Notes: generated by a model not told the origin, from the letters alone. 64,000 bases of DNA from Nemopilema nomurai (GCA_003864495.1 ML133386.1:1294943-1358942); one strand, 5' to 3'. Positions 42,280 to 54,431 are shown, numbered from the stretch's first letter. Program-made: numbers and translations.

Positions 42280-45200
42280 TTATCCAAGAAATGGGAATTT
42301 GGCTGGTTTGTGGCCCTCGTGCGTGATAACATGGAAAAGTGAGCCAATGGAGTCTGCCTTGGTGAGCTTGGGCATGCCATCTTCAGTGAACAGAGCCTTC
42401 GCCCATTGTTTCAGCGCAAATTTAGTGCCAGTGGAAAGCCTTTCGTGATCCTGACCTTCGCAGCCAGCACCAACTGGCACAGAGGCCATCAGCTTCGATT
42501 GACATAGGTTCTTGGATTGTTTGCAGCCATTCTCAAATACTGTGGCCCTACGAAGGAAAAGTGATCATCTTTAGCAAAAAAGGCCTCTCTAGAAGCAAAG
42601 AGAGAAGACAGAAGATAGAACCTATTTTTACTTTTTAACAACACAATGGTTACTTCAAGTACCAGAAAGTGCGCATTGTTTCCTTTGAAAATTGTGCTGC
42701 ATATGAAAGAAACATCCTATTACAATGACTCCGATAAATTAGCTTGCGTTAGCTTGGTATTTCTTGTTTTGAGCGGAAAATACACAAAATATGTGAGCAT
42801 TAGTTGCCTTTGGATAGATACCGTTCAACGCGTAAAACACGTTATGTACCAATAGATGTCAAACTCGCCCCTCTCATAGCGGTCAAGCAATGGGAGGTGA
42901 CAACCTATTTTGAAAGGGATTCGGGCTCACGAAGAGACAAACCTACTTGAAGTACTGCCCTGGCGTCTTGATGGCTTGCCCATACGCATCGCTCTGGCCT
43001 ATTTGGCGCACTAGGCCCTCGTCAAGCCAAGCAGCAGCATCGACCTCGTTTTCGTCTAGCCTGAAATTGCTGTCCAGTTCGGCGGCGGTCTTCGTTGATT
43101 TGGCCAAAAGATATACAACAATATGGTGTCGTTTAGGTAGTCCCAAAGAAAATAAAGGCGGGTAGACAGACTACGAAGAAAATATCGGGGTGTAAGAGTA
43201 ACACTGTTCGACTTGAATGAGGGCTTGCAGGCGAAAAAGGCAAAGAAGCAGTCTTGACTAATTCATAGCAATCATCTTTGCAAATCAGGCAAATAAGTGA
43301 CAAATTTGCCAACCGGCCATCTTAGCTATTAAACAAAAAAAAGCAAACCCTGATGACCCCTCTGTCAAATCTGACGGGTGATTACTTTATTAAAGCAAAG
43401 CTAAATGAATTTCCTTTGCACTTCTGCAATACCACCCTGTGAGGTGAAGTGCACATGTTTCTGCCAAAAGAAAAACATACCTCCCAGAGTCCAAGAACCA
43501 ACCCTTCGCCATACTGAGCCTTCTCCACAGTTAACCCTGTCTCTTCTTCAAGTTCACGTATAGCTGCTTCTTCTAGCTACAAATCGAAATGTGTCAATAA
43601 CAATCATGACTTTCAATAAGCTAGGGAATTTCAATTTGAGAGTTAAAATTTCCCAATAGCTGGAAATAGCAGAACCAGTTTTTTCATATCAAAGTACTTT
43701 TTAGTTCTCAGAGTATGCAAGCGTCAGAAAATAACCAAAAGCTGACAAAATAAACAGATAGTTGCGAATTGAAAAAACGCTAGTGTGTAATTGAATACAA
43801 AGATTGGTTACACTGAAGAGCCTACGCTTGATTACAATTGACCAATCAAAGTTACTTAACACCTAAATTTCTGATATTCAGCAGTGACCTGTCATGTGAT
43901 CTACAACGCTAAGACCATGTTTTCATCCACCTAGAAGGATTGCGTTCCTGCCCATCAATGCTGAAATTACTTCTCAATGAATGTTGCTAACAAAAGCATG
44001 CAAAGGTAAGGAAAAAACTCACACTTTCTCCTTCTTCAAGGTGCCCACCTAATAATATAAGGTAAAAAGTATAGTCTCACAAACAGGAGCATTGTCTGCA
44101 AGTATGGAGGTCATAAAAACCATTCCCCTTTGTTGCTGTCATCTTATCCACTTTCCTGGATATCTGACATGCCATTCCTTGGCTTTACATTCTCCTTCTA
44201 CCTTACCACCACAGTGTGGCCATGTGATACAAATTCATGTTTTTCATTCTTTCGAAAAGAGACATTTGCCTTTTCTAAATCTGCAATACTATCTATAGAC
44301 CAGAAGCCAGATGATGTCAGAATCAACTTTTCATTCACAAAAAAGGAACCAAATGTGTTTGTCATAGTGAATGGAATTTCCTGTGGTGGATACAAGATAA
44401 TCATACAAGCCCCATTTGCAGTTAAAGGAAATTGAGATCAATATGCCTCATTGTTAGTCAGCCACCACCTTAAAATCTCACAGAATCCAGATAAGACTTT
44501 CTTTCTTTCTTCCGGGTTATCAATGCAACTGCCAAACAGCTTCTGGACCTAAACCATCTTTAATTGTAAGTCATGGTTAACTGAGTCTAAAATTTCTGGT
44601 GGACGATGGCCCACAGGTGCCAGGGCAAAACTTTCTGTATCACAGCAAAACTCACTTTCTTAGGAGAAAACTTTATACCATAAGTTTTGCAGTGGCACCT
44701 GTAGGCCATTGGACCGGTGTCATGATCATGAGAGTATTTCTGGAAATGCAAAGAAATGAATTTAAGGCATTGATAATTTGCTGCAAATTGAAAAATGTGA
44801 TGGTTTTTACAAATCATCACTCACTGAGGAGAATTGGGCCAAGACAATGACAAATGTTCTTGATGAATGTTCCCCAATAATTTAAGAACAAAATGCAAAC
44901 AAGTTGAACATAATGCTACCTGGAGGGACCCAGACTCCTGGGAATGTTCTCAAATGCTTAGACCTCCTTGTAATAAGAACTTTCTTGTCTGATGACTGGA
45001 CTAGCACAGAAACCCCAACTCTAACTCCAGCATCTTTATGATTTTGTTCAATACTTTTAATATCATTTGATGTTAAAAAGCAGCATGGGCAACCAGGAGA
45101 ATGCTAAAAACAGAAACTGCTTTATTTGTAAAATGTCTCTAAATATTCCAATATCAAAATGAATTTTAACAAGGTAAAAATGTCTACAAGCAAAGTATAC

Positions 45201-46222
45201 TGGCTTTGAATAAATTTTATGAAACTAAAACCAAAACATTTTACTGTTTTGGTCTACTGTTTTGTGAACACCTATCAATAGCTGACATATACATACCCAA
45301 TCAATCCTTACCTTTTTGACCAAGTGAAACAGACAGACAGAAAACATGCAAGTTGTCAAAAAATAAACTTGGGAAACTAGAATTTATTTATACACCATCC
45401 CAAAAAACAGTGGTGTCTTGGTCATGTGAATATGTGAGAAACGACACAAAATTTCAAGGGTATACATGAAAGTCTTAAAAGAGCCTTTACCTCTAGCCTG
45501 ATACCTTCATCTGCAGGATAAATAACTAACTTGCCATGGTTGTACTGAAAACCAACTGTCATCTTGAGCATTTTGCACCCAAAAGCCCTCAGAATACACT
45601 AAAAAAGCAAGTACACAAATGAAAACTGAAAGAACACTGTCAACTGTTAATTTTGATAAAGGCTGAGAAAATAGTGAAAAATGAGAGCACCAAGAAAGTT
45701 ATTTACATTATAAGCAGCCAAATTATATAATCATATTTACATTTTTAGATGCGCATGTTTATACTATTGCCATCGTAATTATGACCAAGAGACTAGTTCC
45801 AAATTACACCTGAAAATGGTTTTGCAAATGTTGAGTTCGCAAAAAGATACAATGTCGTTTTTCCACATGCATTCATCTGAATATAAAAAGACCGTTTAAG
45901 TTGTTACTCTAACCTTCAACGACGGTTGCCAGACGACTCCAGCCTACTACCCAAAGTTATAGCTACCCTCAGTTTTTAAAACGATTAGCACATTCCGTAT
46001 AAATATTAAGAAACGTCATACCTTTTCAAATAATGCAGGGCTCTCCGAGGAATCGTGAGCATTTTCTTTCAAAAACACTTTGCTTCTGAAAGTCGAGGCC
46101 ATTTTCGTACGGTAAATTTGGCCTAAAATAGTAGATGTGTCAACTGTGAACACCGCAAAGCTCTTTGGTTCGACCTTGCTGAATGTGATGCCTATATGCA
46201 TAAACTTCTTGAATCCAACCAT
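42280..46222 (-). CDS. NUDT17: Nudix hydrolase, NUDT17-like, 7 exons, complete
   Basis: Nudix hydrolases cleave nucleoside diphosphates linked to another moiety; the physiological substrate of NUDT17 is not established from this sequence. Exons in transcript order: 46022-46222, 45491-45598, 44920-45103, 44023-44048, 43481-43576, 42947-43170, 42280-42547; total 1,107 nt, 368 residues. Exon 3 reads LVQSSDKKVLITRR and FPGVWVPPG, and exons 4-5 complete the Nudix box with the core RELEEETGL, so the catalytic REXXEEXG glutamates are present. Exon 6 reads GLPKRHHIVVYLLAK and exon 7 ERLSTGTKFALKQWAKALF, both diagnostic of NUDT17. The ATG at 46222 opens exon 1 (MVGFKKFMHIG). The gene is tail-to-tail with POLG, 1.6 kb apart. 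Family identity is very sure. Confidence 0.93.
43652..43885 (+). repeat. Dispersed repeat copy 2 in NUDT17 intron
   Basis: Reads CCAATAGCTGGAAATAGCAG, AGCTGACAAAATAAA and later ATTACAATTGACCAATC, the same order as the copy at 36041-36900. Confidence 0.5.
44023..44048 (-). other. NUDT17: 26-nt exon of NUDT17 carrying the first half of the Nudix box
   Basis: This very short exon encodes G-GHLEEGES between an AG acceptor and a GTGAGT donor. It begins in phase 1 and ends in phase 0. Without it the Nudix motif loses its first glycine and glutamate, so it must be constitutive for activity. Confidence 0.85.
44438..44548 (-). other. Coding-like island in NUDT17 intron 3
   Basis: After an AG at the upstream edge, the minus strand reads VQKLFGSCIDNPEERKKV and on to a stop after 36 codons. 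Composition is protein-like but I do not recognise it. NUDT17 exon 3 ends in phase 1, which does not fit this frame, so it is not an obvious alternative last exon. Confidence 0.2.
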
Positions 46223-48392
46223 TGATTAGCAATCGGTGTTATTGATGCAAGGGAAGGGTCAGTCAAGGTTTTCAACCCTTCGCACTTGGACCATGGCCTC
46301 ACTCCCTTGATGGCCTCCATTTGAGTAAACACAGGGGAAGATTCTTGTTGAACCCTGGGTATCAGTCATAAAACCGTTGGGGTATTCCGATGCACGCCAA
46401 ATATTACCTATTAGTATATACCGGTAGCGACGGGCAAAGTAACAGGAATTGCGCCCACTTAAACCACGCAGTTTTCAAGCAAGTGTTTTTTAGAACAGCA
46501 TGCTCATAGGTAAAGGCAGTCTTTTGACATTTTGAAATTTCAAGTTGCTCTAAATTTTCCAGGGCACCCTCCCAGTAAGAGGATCTAGATGTGGTGAAGA
46601 ATCTTCTTTACTGTTCTGTCGTCCTATGTTCTGCCTTGAGGAGCATCGCGATTAAGCCATGGAAAGTTCCTAAAACTTTTGTACCACAAAGCACTTGTTC
46701 AAAAAATCCCTGAACTTTGACATGAGCGAAACTTTTTTCTAAACTTCTTTTAGGGAAGGTGGAAGGATGCTCAATGAATGACTTGAAGATTAACTGAGGC
46801 AGAAAGAAAATGCTTTTTAGGCCTAAAGGCTACGTTTTAGCATGCCATGAGCTGACAATAAATAATTCTATTAACTGGTTTAGACGAGTTGGATATATAT
46901 TTATATATATGGCGTGATGTATGAGTTATACGCAATATTTCAAACCATCGAATTAAAACAAATTCAAAAGATCTTCATAGGTGCGACATCATTCGGCCAG
47001 ATACAATAACTGCACGAGATTATTTGATCCGAAATCTCATAATGGATCGATGTAACTGGCAACTGTGAAATGAACTTCGCAAAGACAGCGACTTAATTAA
47101 AAAGCCTTCCCGCTCTAAAAAGATCGGCACTCGTCAAGTTTCCAGAATCAACCTTGGGTAGATTAGGTCAGTCTTCATTGAAATTCGCTATTAATTTGAT
47201 TGTGTTGGTCCTACACCCAGTAAACAACGCTTATAACAATGTCGTTTTATGAACACCTTTTCTAGCTATGTAAGCTCCTACAGCAGTAACAGTGAATTGC
47301 TACAGCCTGGTTGTGATATGGCAAAATTGAGGCAAATCTACCTAACTTTCCGCGTTAAACATGTTAACTAATAACCGCTGTTGGCTGTTACACTTGGTCG
47401 AAAATTGGACTCATTCTTTGAGGCATAATTACTGCATTCAGATATATTTATAGTTGCAAAAAAGCGCTAACAATTTCAAGCCCCCATCACTTTGTACATA
47501 GCTTCAACGATTGAATGAAGTACCCAAGTCAAAGGCTTGGAAATTCGAAGTTCAATTTCCACTGGCAGATTTTCTTGTGCGAATTCGCCGCGAATAATGT
47601 AGAAGGAAATCGCGTCAGCACAAAGATTGCTGCTGTTAAAAAGGCTTATACTCGAAAAGTTGATATTGTTGAGAAAGTGCGCAAAAGAGCAAAAAAGGGG
47701 TACTGGGTTGAAAAAATTACTCACAACGGCTGGAGAAGGAGGATACTCATCTTTTAATGCTTTGAATGTCGCCATCTACATGTGAAGAGTTTCCGTCGTT
47801 TATTGGTGAAAAACCAGAGATACCGAAGATTATACATCTTATTTCGATATATTTACTTTGCATATTTCCATATTGCTTTGCGTATTACAGCCTAGGCCTT
47901 CCTTTCCCATGATTAATTATCAAGAGCAAGAGGTGTGCTAACAGCTAAAAAGACAACATGTGTTCAGGAAGTCTATCAATGACCTGACATTACATTACAA
48001 TCATTACTTAATGCAAGTCTGGGATGAATACTGCAATGTTCACCACAGTTTAAATCGATTGCATCATTAAAAACTGTCAAAATATACCGAATCTTTACTC
48101 TCTATGATGCAGCACATTTTGCGTAGCTATCGCCTAGCTACCGAACCTTAAATACGAATAAACAATATTCTAAACTTCGAGACTTTCGAGGGTAGACAAT
48201 AAAAATTTATGAGAAAATTCATGAGCGTGCTTGCTTGTTGGCTACCGAATGTCATTTTGTCACAAAGGCCCTCTCATTGTAGCGCTAGCTGTAGGATTGG
48301 TCTCTATTTCAAATTGCCAGTTCACCAACAAATTAAAAAGTAGGCATTTCTCTATTAATCCGTCCTATAATTCTATTTGCAGCGAGTTAGTT
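46223..48392. other. Intergenic region between NUDT17 and the ShKT gene
   Basis: Holds the NUDT17 promoter at its left end and the ShKT-gene 3' UTR at its right end, plus a candidate small gene at 47476-47775. TA-rich dinucleotide stretch near 46892-46911. Confidence 0.5.
47476..47775 (-). CDS. Candidate small gene, unrecognised
   Basis: A 99-codon minus frame begins MATFKALKDEYPPSPAVV and ends SKPLTWVLHSIVEAMYKVMGA. A donor-like GTAATT follows AVV, and an acceptor-like TTTTTAACAG precedes the SNLC/ADAISFY part, so a two-exon product of about 65-70 residues is possible. No family recognised. Transcription is unproven. Confidence 0.35.
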   Translation of the reverse strand: MATFKALKDEYPPSPAVVSNFFNPVPLFCSFAHFLNNINFSSISLFNSSNLCADAISFYIIRGEFAQENLPVEIELRISKPLTWVLHSIVEAMYKVMGA

Positions 48393-48517
48393 TCAGCAGA
48401 AGCCACAGGTCTTTTCGCAAAGAACTTTCATGCCATGTGGATTGGTCTTGCACATTCCTGTTTTGGAGTAATAGGGACATTTGTCGGCCCATTCCACCGT
48501 GTCTTTGCATTTATCAC
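48393..48517 (-). other. ShKT domain 4 exon and stop
   Basis: The terminal exon encodes the last six-cysteine module, ends TCGFC and stops immediately after the final cysteine. Confidence 0.85.
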
Positions 48518-51500
48518 CTGCGAATCGAAAGTCAAAATTCAGCCACCATTCCACGGCAAGTAAAAGGAAGCTAATTGAAGGCATGTATGCTGGCGAGGCA
48601 GCTTTGTTAATCAGATAAACACATAGCACTCCTTCACCGGATGCAAGGAGGTTGCAACAAGCAAAGAAAAGAACCACGCAATTGTAAAGACTAGAATTAC
48701 CGCAGGATCCACAGCTCTTAGGACACGCCTTCCTCATGAAAGATCCAGCCCTACTGTCTTTGGCGCAGTCGTCTCTGAATCGATCGCATACATAAACGAA
48801 CCTGTCTTTGCATTCTGAAATTTGCGAATAAGAAGTTTGCATGGAGAATGCTCTGCAAGAACGGCAACATTGATAAAACGTAAATAGAAAACGCAAACAG
48901 AACGCACACGCGAATGCATTGTAAACATGTTTACTTCAAGCCTCGTTCTGACGCAGACGCTAAAGTTCCAGATGCTTGTCGAATGATATGCCATGCGGTG
49001 CCTCAATTAAAATTAAATGCATTTTGTGCAGAATAGTATTTGCGATTAGCACAAGTGTTGAAGTCACGTGCAAAGAAGAGGTGTACTCACTTGGACAATT
49101 GCTGCCAACTTTGTCTATCAGGGCGGTTGTCTTGTCCCAGCAGCATCCATGCTTTGTTGTGGCACACATTGGAGGGGATGGGGTCTCTTTATAAAGAAAA
49201 GACAAACCAATTAACTTTAGGGACAACAAATCTTCTATATTTAATATTGGGATTCCATGCTGTCAAGTTACTTACTAATAAATGAAAATTTGCAGATTGC
49301 ATTCATCCCGCATGATAGCATCAGAATGGTACTCGTGTTTCATCAACTTCGTAAAAAGCCTTGAACGCTGATATGACGAAGTTCAGAAGAATTTTAAACA
49401 GAATACCACACGGGTCTCCCTTGACCCACAGCTCGAAAAAAGCTTCTGAAAAGCTAAATGAAACGTTAATTGATTGACAGCGAGGCAACGGAAAGAGATC
49501 GATAACGAGACTGCGTCGATTAGCCCAATCAAACCAGCACTCACTGCAATAGCCACACTGCTTGAAGCAGAAGTGCTTCAGTCTGGCTTCGTAGGCCTTT
49601 GATTTACAGAGACCACGGCTTTGAAATGCAACGCATTTATCTCCAGCGATGTTTGAGCACTCAACTGTAAAGAAATTAAACAAATTGTACAAAATTAGCA
49701 TTACTATTTCATAGGCATGTTGCATTGGATTGCTTCACACTGTGCAATGTCAGTAAGAGAAGTGGACGACATTTGCCCATTTAAAGCAGTATAGCGCTGG
49801 AGTGAAGTGCAACTTCAAACGTTGTCGTGAATTATGATTCTACAACTTTCATCTACTTACCACAAAATTCGCATGTTTTGGCACAATTTTCTTCCATGGC
49901 AGCCTTGTGGGAACCGCAGTACCCCTTCTGTGCCAAGAACTTGCAGTTTTTACGTACATCCTTGCATTTGCCTTGAAAGAAAACAAATGCATCTTCAATA
50001 AATTATAGCAAAATCCGTGCAGAGTCGGACAAGATGATTGGCTAAAACCTGGACAAAGAAACCAACATGATTGGCGTAAACATCGAAATTAGGGTAACAT
50101 GATTGGCTCTATAGAATGAGAAGGACTTGCTAGAACTATCATAGCCAGTTTGCTCGAAAAGTAAAGTGAACATGAAGTAGACATTGGAAAGTAAAATATC
50201 AGACTTTACAAGATGATAATATCATCATACCACTATCTTCAGATGGGACATCTGCTTCTTGGTCATCCTTCTTCAGGTAATGAGCGATTGCTTTTATGAG
50301 TGCATCTGAAATTTAGTGATTTGAATTCTCAAGAACAGCTTCTCGCATAAGTGGAAGATGCCACAACAAAGAAAGGCTGAACGCGAATTCATAAAAAATG
50401 TGATCGAGCATATTTGGTTTACCTTTGTCGACGGTGCCAGTTTTTTCAAAAGCGGCCAATTTATTGTGCAGCTCTGACTTTGCATCACTTTCCTTTTTGG
50501 TAGCTTTCAGGTCTAAAACATTCAAAAGTAGTAGAAAGAGCTTGAATAGCCGGAGACATTAACGCAATGTGCTTGTCGGATGTTCGCGAATTGACCATTG
50601 GATGCTGCAACAAATTATAAGCAAAAAATGACACGTTAGCAACAAAATTGATGGATTATTGAGATAACAGACTCACCTGATGTCTTAAGAAGATCTTCCA
50701 GCTGCGACTCGACAGAGTTCGCTTGGTGGCTGGCATCTGTAGCAAAAAAGAATAACGATTCAAGACTTTTAACTCTAATTTCTGCACAGTCATTTCCAAT
50801 AAAAAGGAAAATTACGATAATATAGATCATACCAAACTATACCTTTCACTTCGACTGGGGAATTAGATGCATGTTGCTCCTCTTCCCTTTTTACCCATTC
50901 TGGAACCTTCCATCCTAGAACTGTAAGTTGTGGGGCGATTACAATGACAGAACAATTGAGAACAATAAATGCTATAGTGAGATGTGGAGTTTTGTTTTCA
51001 CTCGAAATTGGGCAGCGTAGAAGAGAATTAGGTGCCAAGATGTAGAGACTGTTTTCGAGTGGCTTGGAAGAGATATTTCAAACGAATTAATTTTGATATG
51101 TGCATCCACTAGAAAATAAGGGGCACATTTTTTACACCTTTGGAGAGAGCCAAACCCTACCCTGTGAGTCTGGTACCTAGGGTAGCAAAACCCAAGCAAT
51201 ATTTTCGAAATTTATACCCTTCTAATTTCAAAGATTGTTGTCATTATACGAAGGCACCATTTATTCAAAGAAGTTGGTGCTTCATTATTGTACAGTTTAT
51301 ATTCCATACCAATCACTGAAATTCAATAAAAGAGATTTTTTAAAACAGGCTATCGGGATTTTGCTGACTCGAGATAATGTGTCGCTCGGGATCAACTTTT
51401 GTCAGACATGAAAAAATGAGTTTGTTCTACTCACGCTCCTTCTCAAGGTCGTTTGCTGCCAAATCTAGGTAAAAAAGCATGAATTAAAATGTTATCCTCT

Positions 51501-53877
51501 AAGTGCGTTATTGGCGCCTTTTCGGGCGGAAGTACTACAGTACAACGAACTAAACGCAAAGTACAACCAGTTAGCAATAGACGGGTGAAACGCTTGCAAT
51601 GCTGGGTAAATTGTTTCATAATGCGTACGATTGCCAATTGCTAGACGCCTCCCAAAAGAGCAGTATTAACTTTAGTACATCGAGTCACTTGCCTGTTTTA
51701 AACCCGAGAAATTCAACCGCGATAAAGTGTTCTTATCTTGGATTCATAATGCTCTAGGATTTGAAATGATTTGTGGAGAATATCTGTTAGCAAATCTGAC
51801 TTCGAGTCGCTGAAAGACCACGGAATGCGGGATGCTTCACAATGCCCGATGATTGAAGCTGATACGACACGGAACATTGCCTTAATGCGAAAAAAGAAAG
51901 TGGAGATTTAAATTGTGCTCTGGAGCCTTCAGGAGCCTGTCAAGCCTTGTTGCTACGGTTGCATGCCTTGTCGGGTTTGCGGGCAGCGACTATTTTGCAC
52001 CCAGTGTCACCGAGGGCAGATATCAGCCAACTTCCCAACTCCTCAACCCAACTTCCCGTCGATTCCGACCCGGTCCATTGCCTGGCTTTCGCCCGGTCTG
52101 TATGCACTTTCTTGCCGGAACAGTGTTAAACATTATAAATGCATTTGGAATTGCGTCGTAAGTGCGTTGTTAACTTGCTAAAAGGCTCCATTGCTGCTCC
52201 CAGAATGCATAGCTGTCAAACTTGTCATGAACGTGAACAGGCGTTTTAAGAATGGAATTTGCATGTTGAATGCTCAAAAGGACACTAAATTCTGAAAAAG
52301 ACTCAAAGGGGCATTTTTAGGATATTCGCGGGGAAATAAGATTCAATATGCAGGACTCTCTGCATCTCCTTGTTTGAGCATTTCTATGATTCCTCCAAAC
52401 TCAAATGATTCCATCTTGTAGCATGAAAGACGAGCCCCTTTCAAGTGAACGATGCGGTGTAATGTTGTTCAACCCGACCTGATTACGGAATGCGGTGTAA
52501 TGTTGTTCATATGTAAAGTTTCATATTTTGCTACAGGTTAGAGCCCAACTTCTTGTCGCAAATTTTCTTACGTCGTGCTTGAAAGATTTACTCTTTTGCT
52601 CTCTTGCGCTTTTCCAGAAACATTGAAATGCCTTTTTCTAGAGCTCTGAATGGGCTCTAGATTAATTCATATTCTCAGTTCACTTAACCGTCTTTCATAG
52701 ACTTAATCTTGTAGATTCGCAGCCGAGGCGTTAGACTCTATGTAAAGACACCACAGCATTTTCCTTAAAGCCATTGGTTTGGTTCTTTTGTGGGTAACTA
52801 CGCCAACTCAAGCAAACTTGGGCGGCTCTAGATTTGGGCCACTGGATAGCCAACGGCTTTTCTACACCCATGAAACAAAATGAACGGTCGGTTCAAGGGA
52901 GGAAACGCGCTAATTGTTGATTGCCTAAACAATTTTAGCCATCTTGTCTCTCTTTGTTCTTCCATTCAACTCCCCAATCTTGAAGTCATAAACCTTTTCA
53001 GCCGTGGTTGCAGACAGTCAGCGCGACTGAAGCCAACCATCAGCGATTAGAGTGTTTCGCGGATGGAGAATTTCAATTCGTGCTCGTTAACTCTGGATGC
53101 TATCTTTCAAAAGAATTATTTATCTTCTTGACCTTTGTAAAGACTTTATCACTGATCGATTGGACGTTTAACTTACTCAGCCGGGCTTTACCAGAAACCT
53201 GTTTTTAAGGCAAGCTCAATGAAAGAAATTTCACTCGCAAAGAATCGGTTGAAAATAATTGCAAATTTCAAGATAGAAATTTCTGAATATGATTGTGGGG
53301 TTAGTTATTTTATCTTGGTTATGGCTATAAGTGCCATGCTAATGAAGTCTATCCATGACTGCAACGACCAGTCGAAATTGCTTGACTTGTACCGACCAGG
53401 AGATTATCATCAAAGCGACATAGCCTTGAGACATTTGCACGAGAGCTGAAGCCTCAAGTGAACGTTAGAGTGTCAAGATTGTTTGCCGGACCCAAATGAT
53501 TTTAAAGACTTGATTACAGATCAAACATGAAGAAACGTAACAACAAGCGAGTATCCCCGGTATTTTATAGAGTTGGGCCGCCATGCTGACTGAGTACAAT
53601 GGTTCGTTTTGTCCCCCTACCCGGATTGCAAATGTTACTAATGTTATTAGGGGGCGGCTAGCGACTGGCCATGCGTCCTGCGATTTGATCAGCTACAAGC
53701 GAGTGGCATGATGTACGAATCCCACCCTGCTGGCTTATTCAGCGTCAAGCTACACGTCGAAGACAGAATGAACTAACCTTTCTCGATCTTGTCGAATTCA
53801 CTCTCCAGATCATCAATGGCCGCACCGTGTAAACAGTGGAGTACTGCTCCGATTACAACTGCGAAGATCAGCTTCAT
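48393..53877 (-). CDS. Secreted protein with four ShKT domains and a papilin-type Cys motif, 11 exons, complete
   Basis: Exons in transcript order: 53778-53877, 51435-51464, 50843-50914, 50677-50736, 50423-50512, 50231-50305, 49861-49971, 49545-49664, 49091-49186, 48701-48814, 48393-48517; total 993 nt, 330 residues. Exon 1 starts with a Lys and a hydrophobic run ending near a Gly-Ala-Ala, a clear signal peptide. Exons 2-6 encode a hydrophilic, charged linker of about 109 residues. Exons 7, 8, 10 and 11 each encode one six-cysteine ShKT module ending in C-x-x-C. Exon 9 carries the pattern C-x6-C-C-x(16)-C resembling the cysteine motif of papilin-type extracellular proteins. Every intron is phase 1 and every internal exon is a multiple of three. 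ShKT modules occur in matrix proteins and metalloproteases as well as in channel-blocking peptides, so a toxin role is not shown. Additional exons could hide in the 2.3-kb first intron. Confidence 0.87.
48701..48814 (-). other. ShKT domain 3 exon
   Basis: A 114-nt symmetric phase-1 exon with six cysteines ending SCGSC. The donor is GTAATT, slightly weaker than the others. Confidence 0.85.
49091..49186 (-). other. Papilin-type cysteine motif exon
   Basis: A 96-nt symmetric phase-1 exon. Four cysteines occur in the order C-x6-CC-x16-C with HGCCWD at the centre. This matches the short 'C..t..GCC.DG.T.A.....GCP' motif seen between domains of papilin-like extracellular proteins. The usual DG is DK here. 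Confidence 0.6.
49545..49664 (-). other. ShKT domain 2 exon
   Basis: A 120-nt symmetric phase-1 exon with six cysteines ending QCGYC. The donor is GTGAGT. Confidence 0.85.
49861..49971 (-). other. ShKT domain 1 exon
   Basis: A 111-nt symmetric phase-1 exon with six cysteines in ShKT spacing and the ending TCEFC. Acceptor AG and donor GTAAGT are both canonical. Confidence 0.85.
51465..53777 (-). other. First intron of the ShKT gene
   Basis: A 2.3-kb intron, the longest in this gene. It contains a direct repeat of 20 bp, ATGCGGTGTAATGTTGTTCA, at 52452-52471 and 52490-52509. I found no further phase-1 exon with confidence. Confidence 0.5.
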
Positions 53878-54431
53878 TTTCACTGTGCAAGACTAACTGG
53901 TCAAGGTATCCTGTGTCAACTCGAGTTCTTCTGCGGACTGGCCTTTTGCAATTGCTCGCCGCTTTTAAATCTTCGCTCCCTCCATTCCGGGGATAACTCA
54001 CTCTGGTTATGATGGCCGCGCCTTTGCCATATTTGGCAAAGCCTAAAAGCCACAAATCACCTTTGTATGTTTAACACCCTGTTACGGTTGTGCGCTAGGA
54101 TTCGTACGCATGATGATAATATGACGATAGTACTTCAGTTACGATTGAAAGCGGGTGCGTCATCGAATAAACAATAAGTGGGGCGGGCTTGCTAGGATGA
54201 ATGCTGGCTGACAAGAAGTATCCGATCATTTTACATCATGGATTCATCACTGTTTACTTCCGATTTATTCACGACAGCCTGAATGAATCGTGTGCCATTC
54301 AATTGGTGTCTCCCATGCATATACGCAATCCCATTGTCCCTAACCGCTTTAATTTGGAGCAAAATTTGTCGCAATCGAAAGATAGATCGCCACGAGCTTC
54401 GATGTAGCCAAAAGACGGCTTTTTCAAACTA

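Noticed and set aside
48231..48563. 110-codon plus frame
   Set aside because: Shadow of the last ShKT exon on the opposite strand.
48393..53877. Calling the ShKT gene a potassium-channel toxin
   Set aside because: ShKT modules are widespread in non-toxic extracellular proteins. The multi-domain layout, long linker and papilin-type motif argue for a structural or enzymatic-partner role, and there is no functional evidence.
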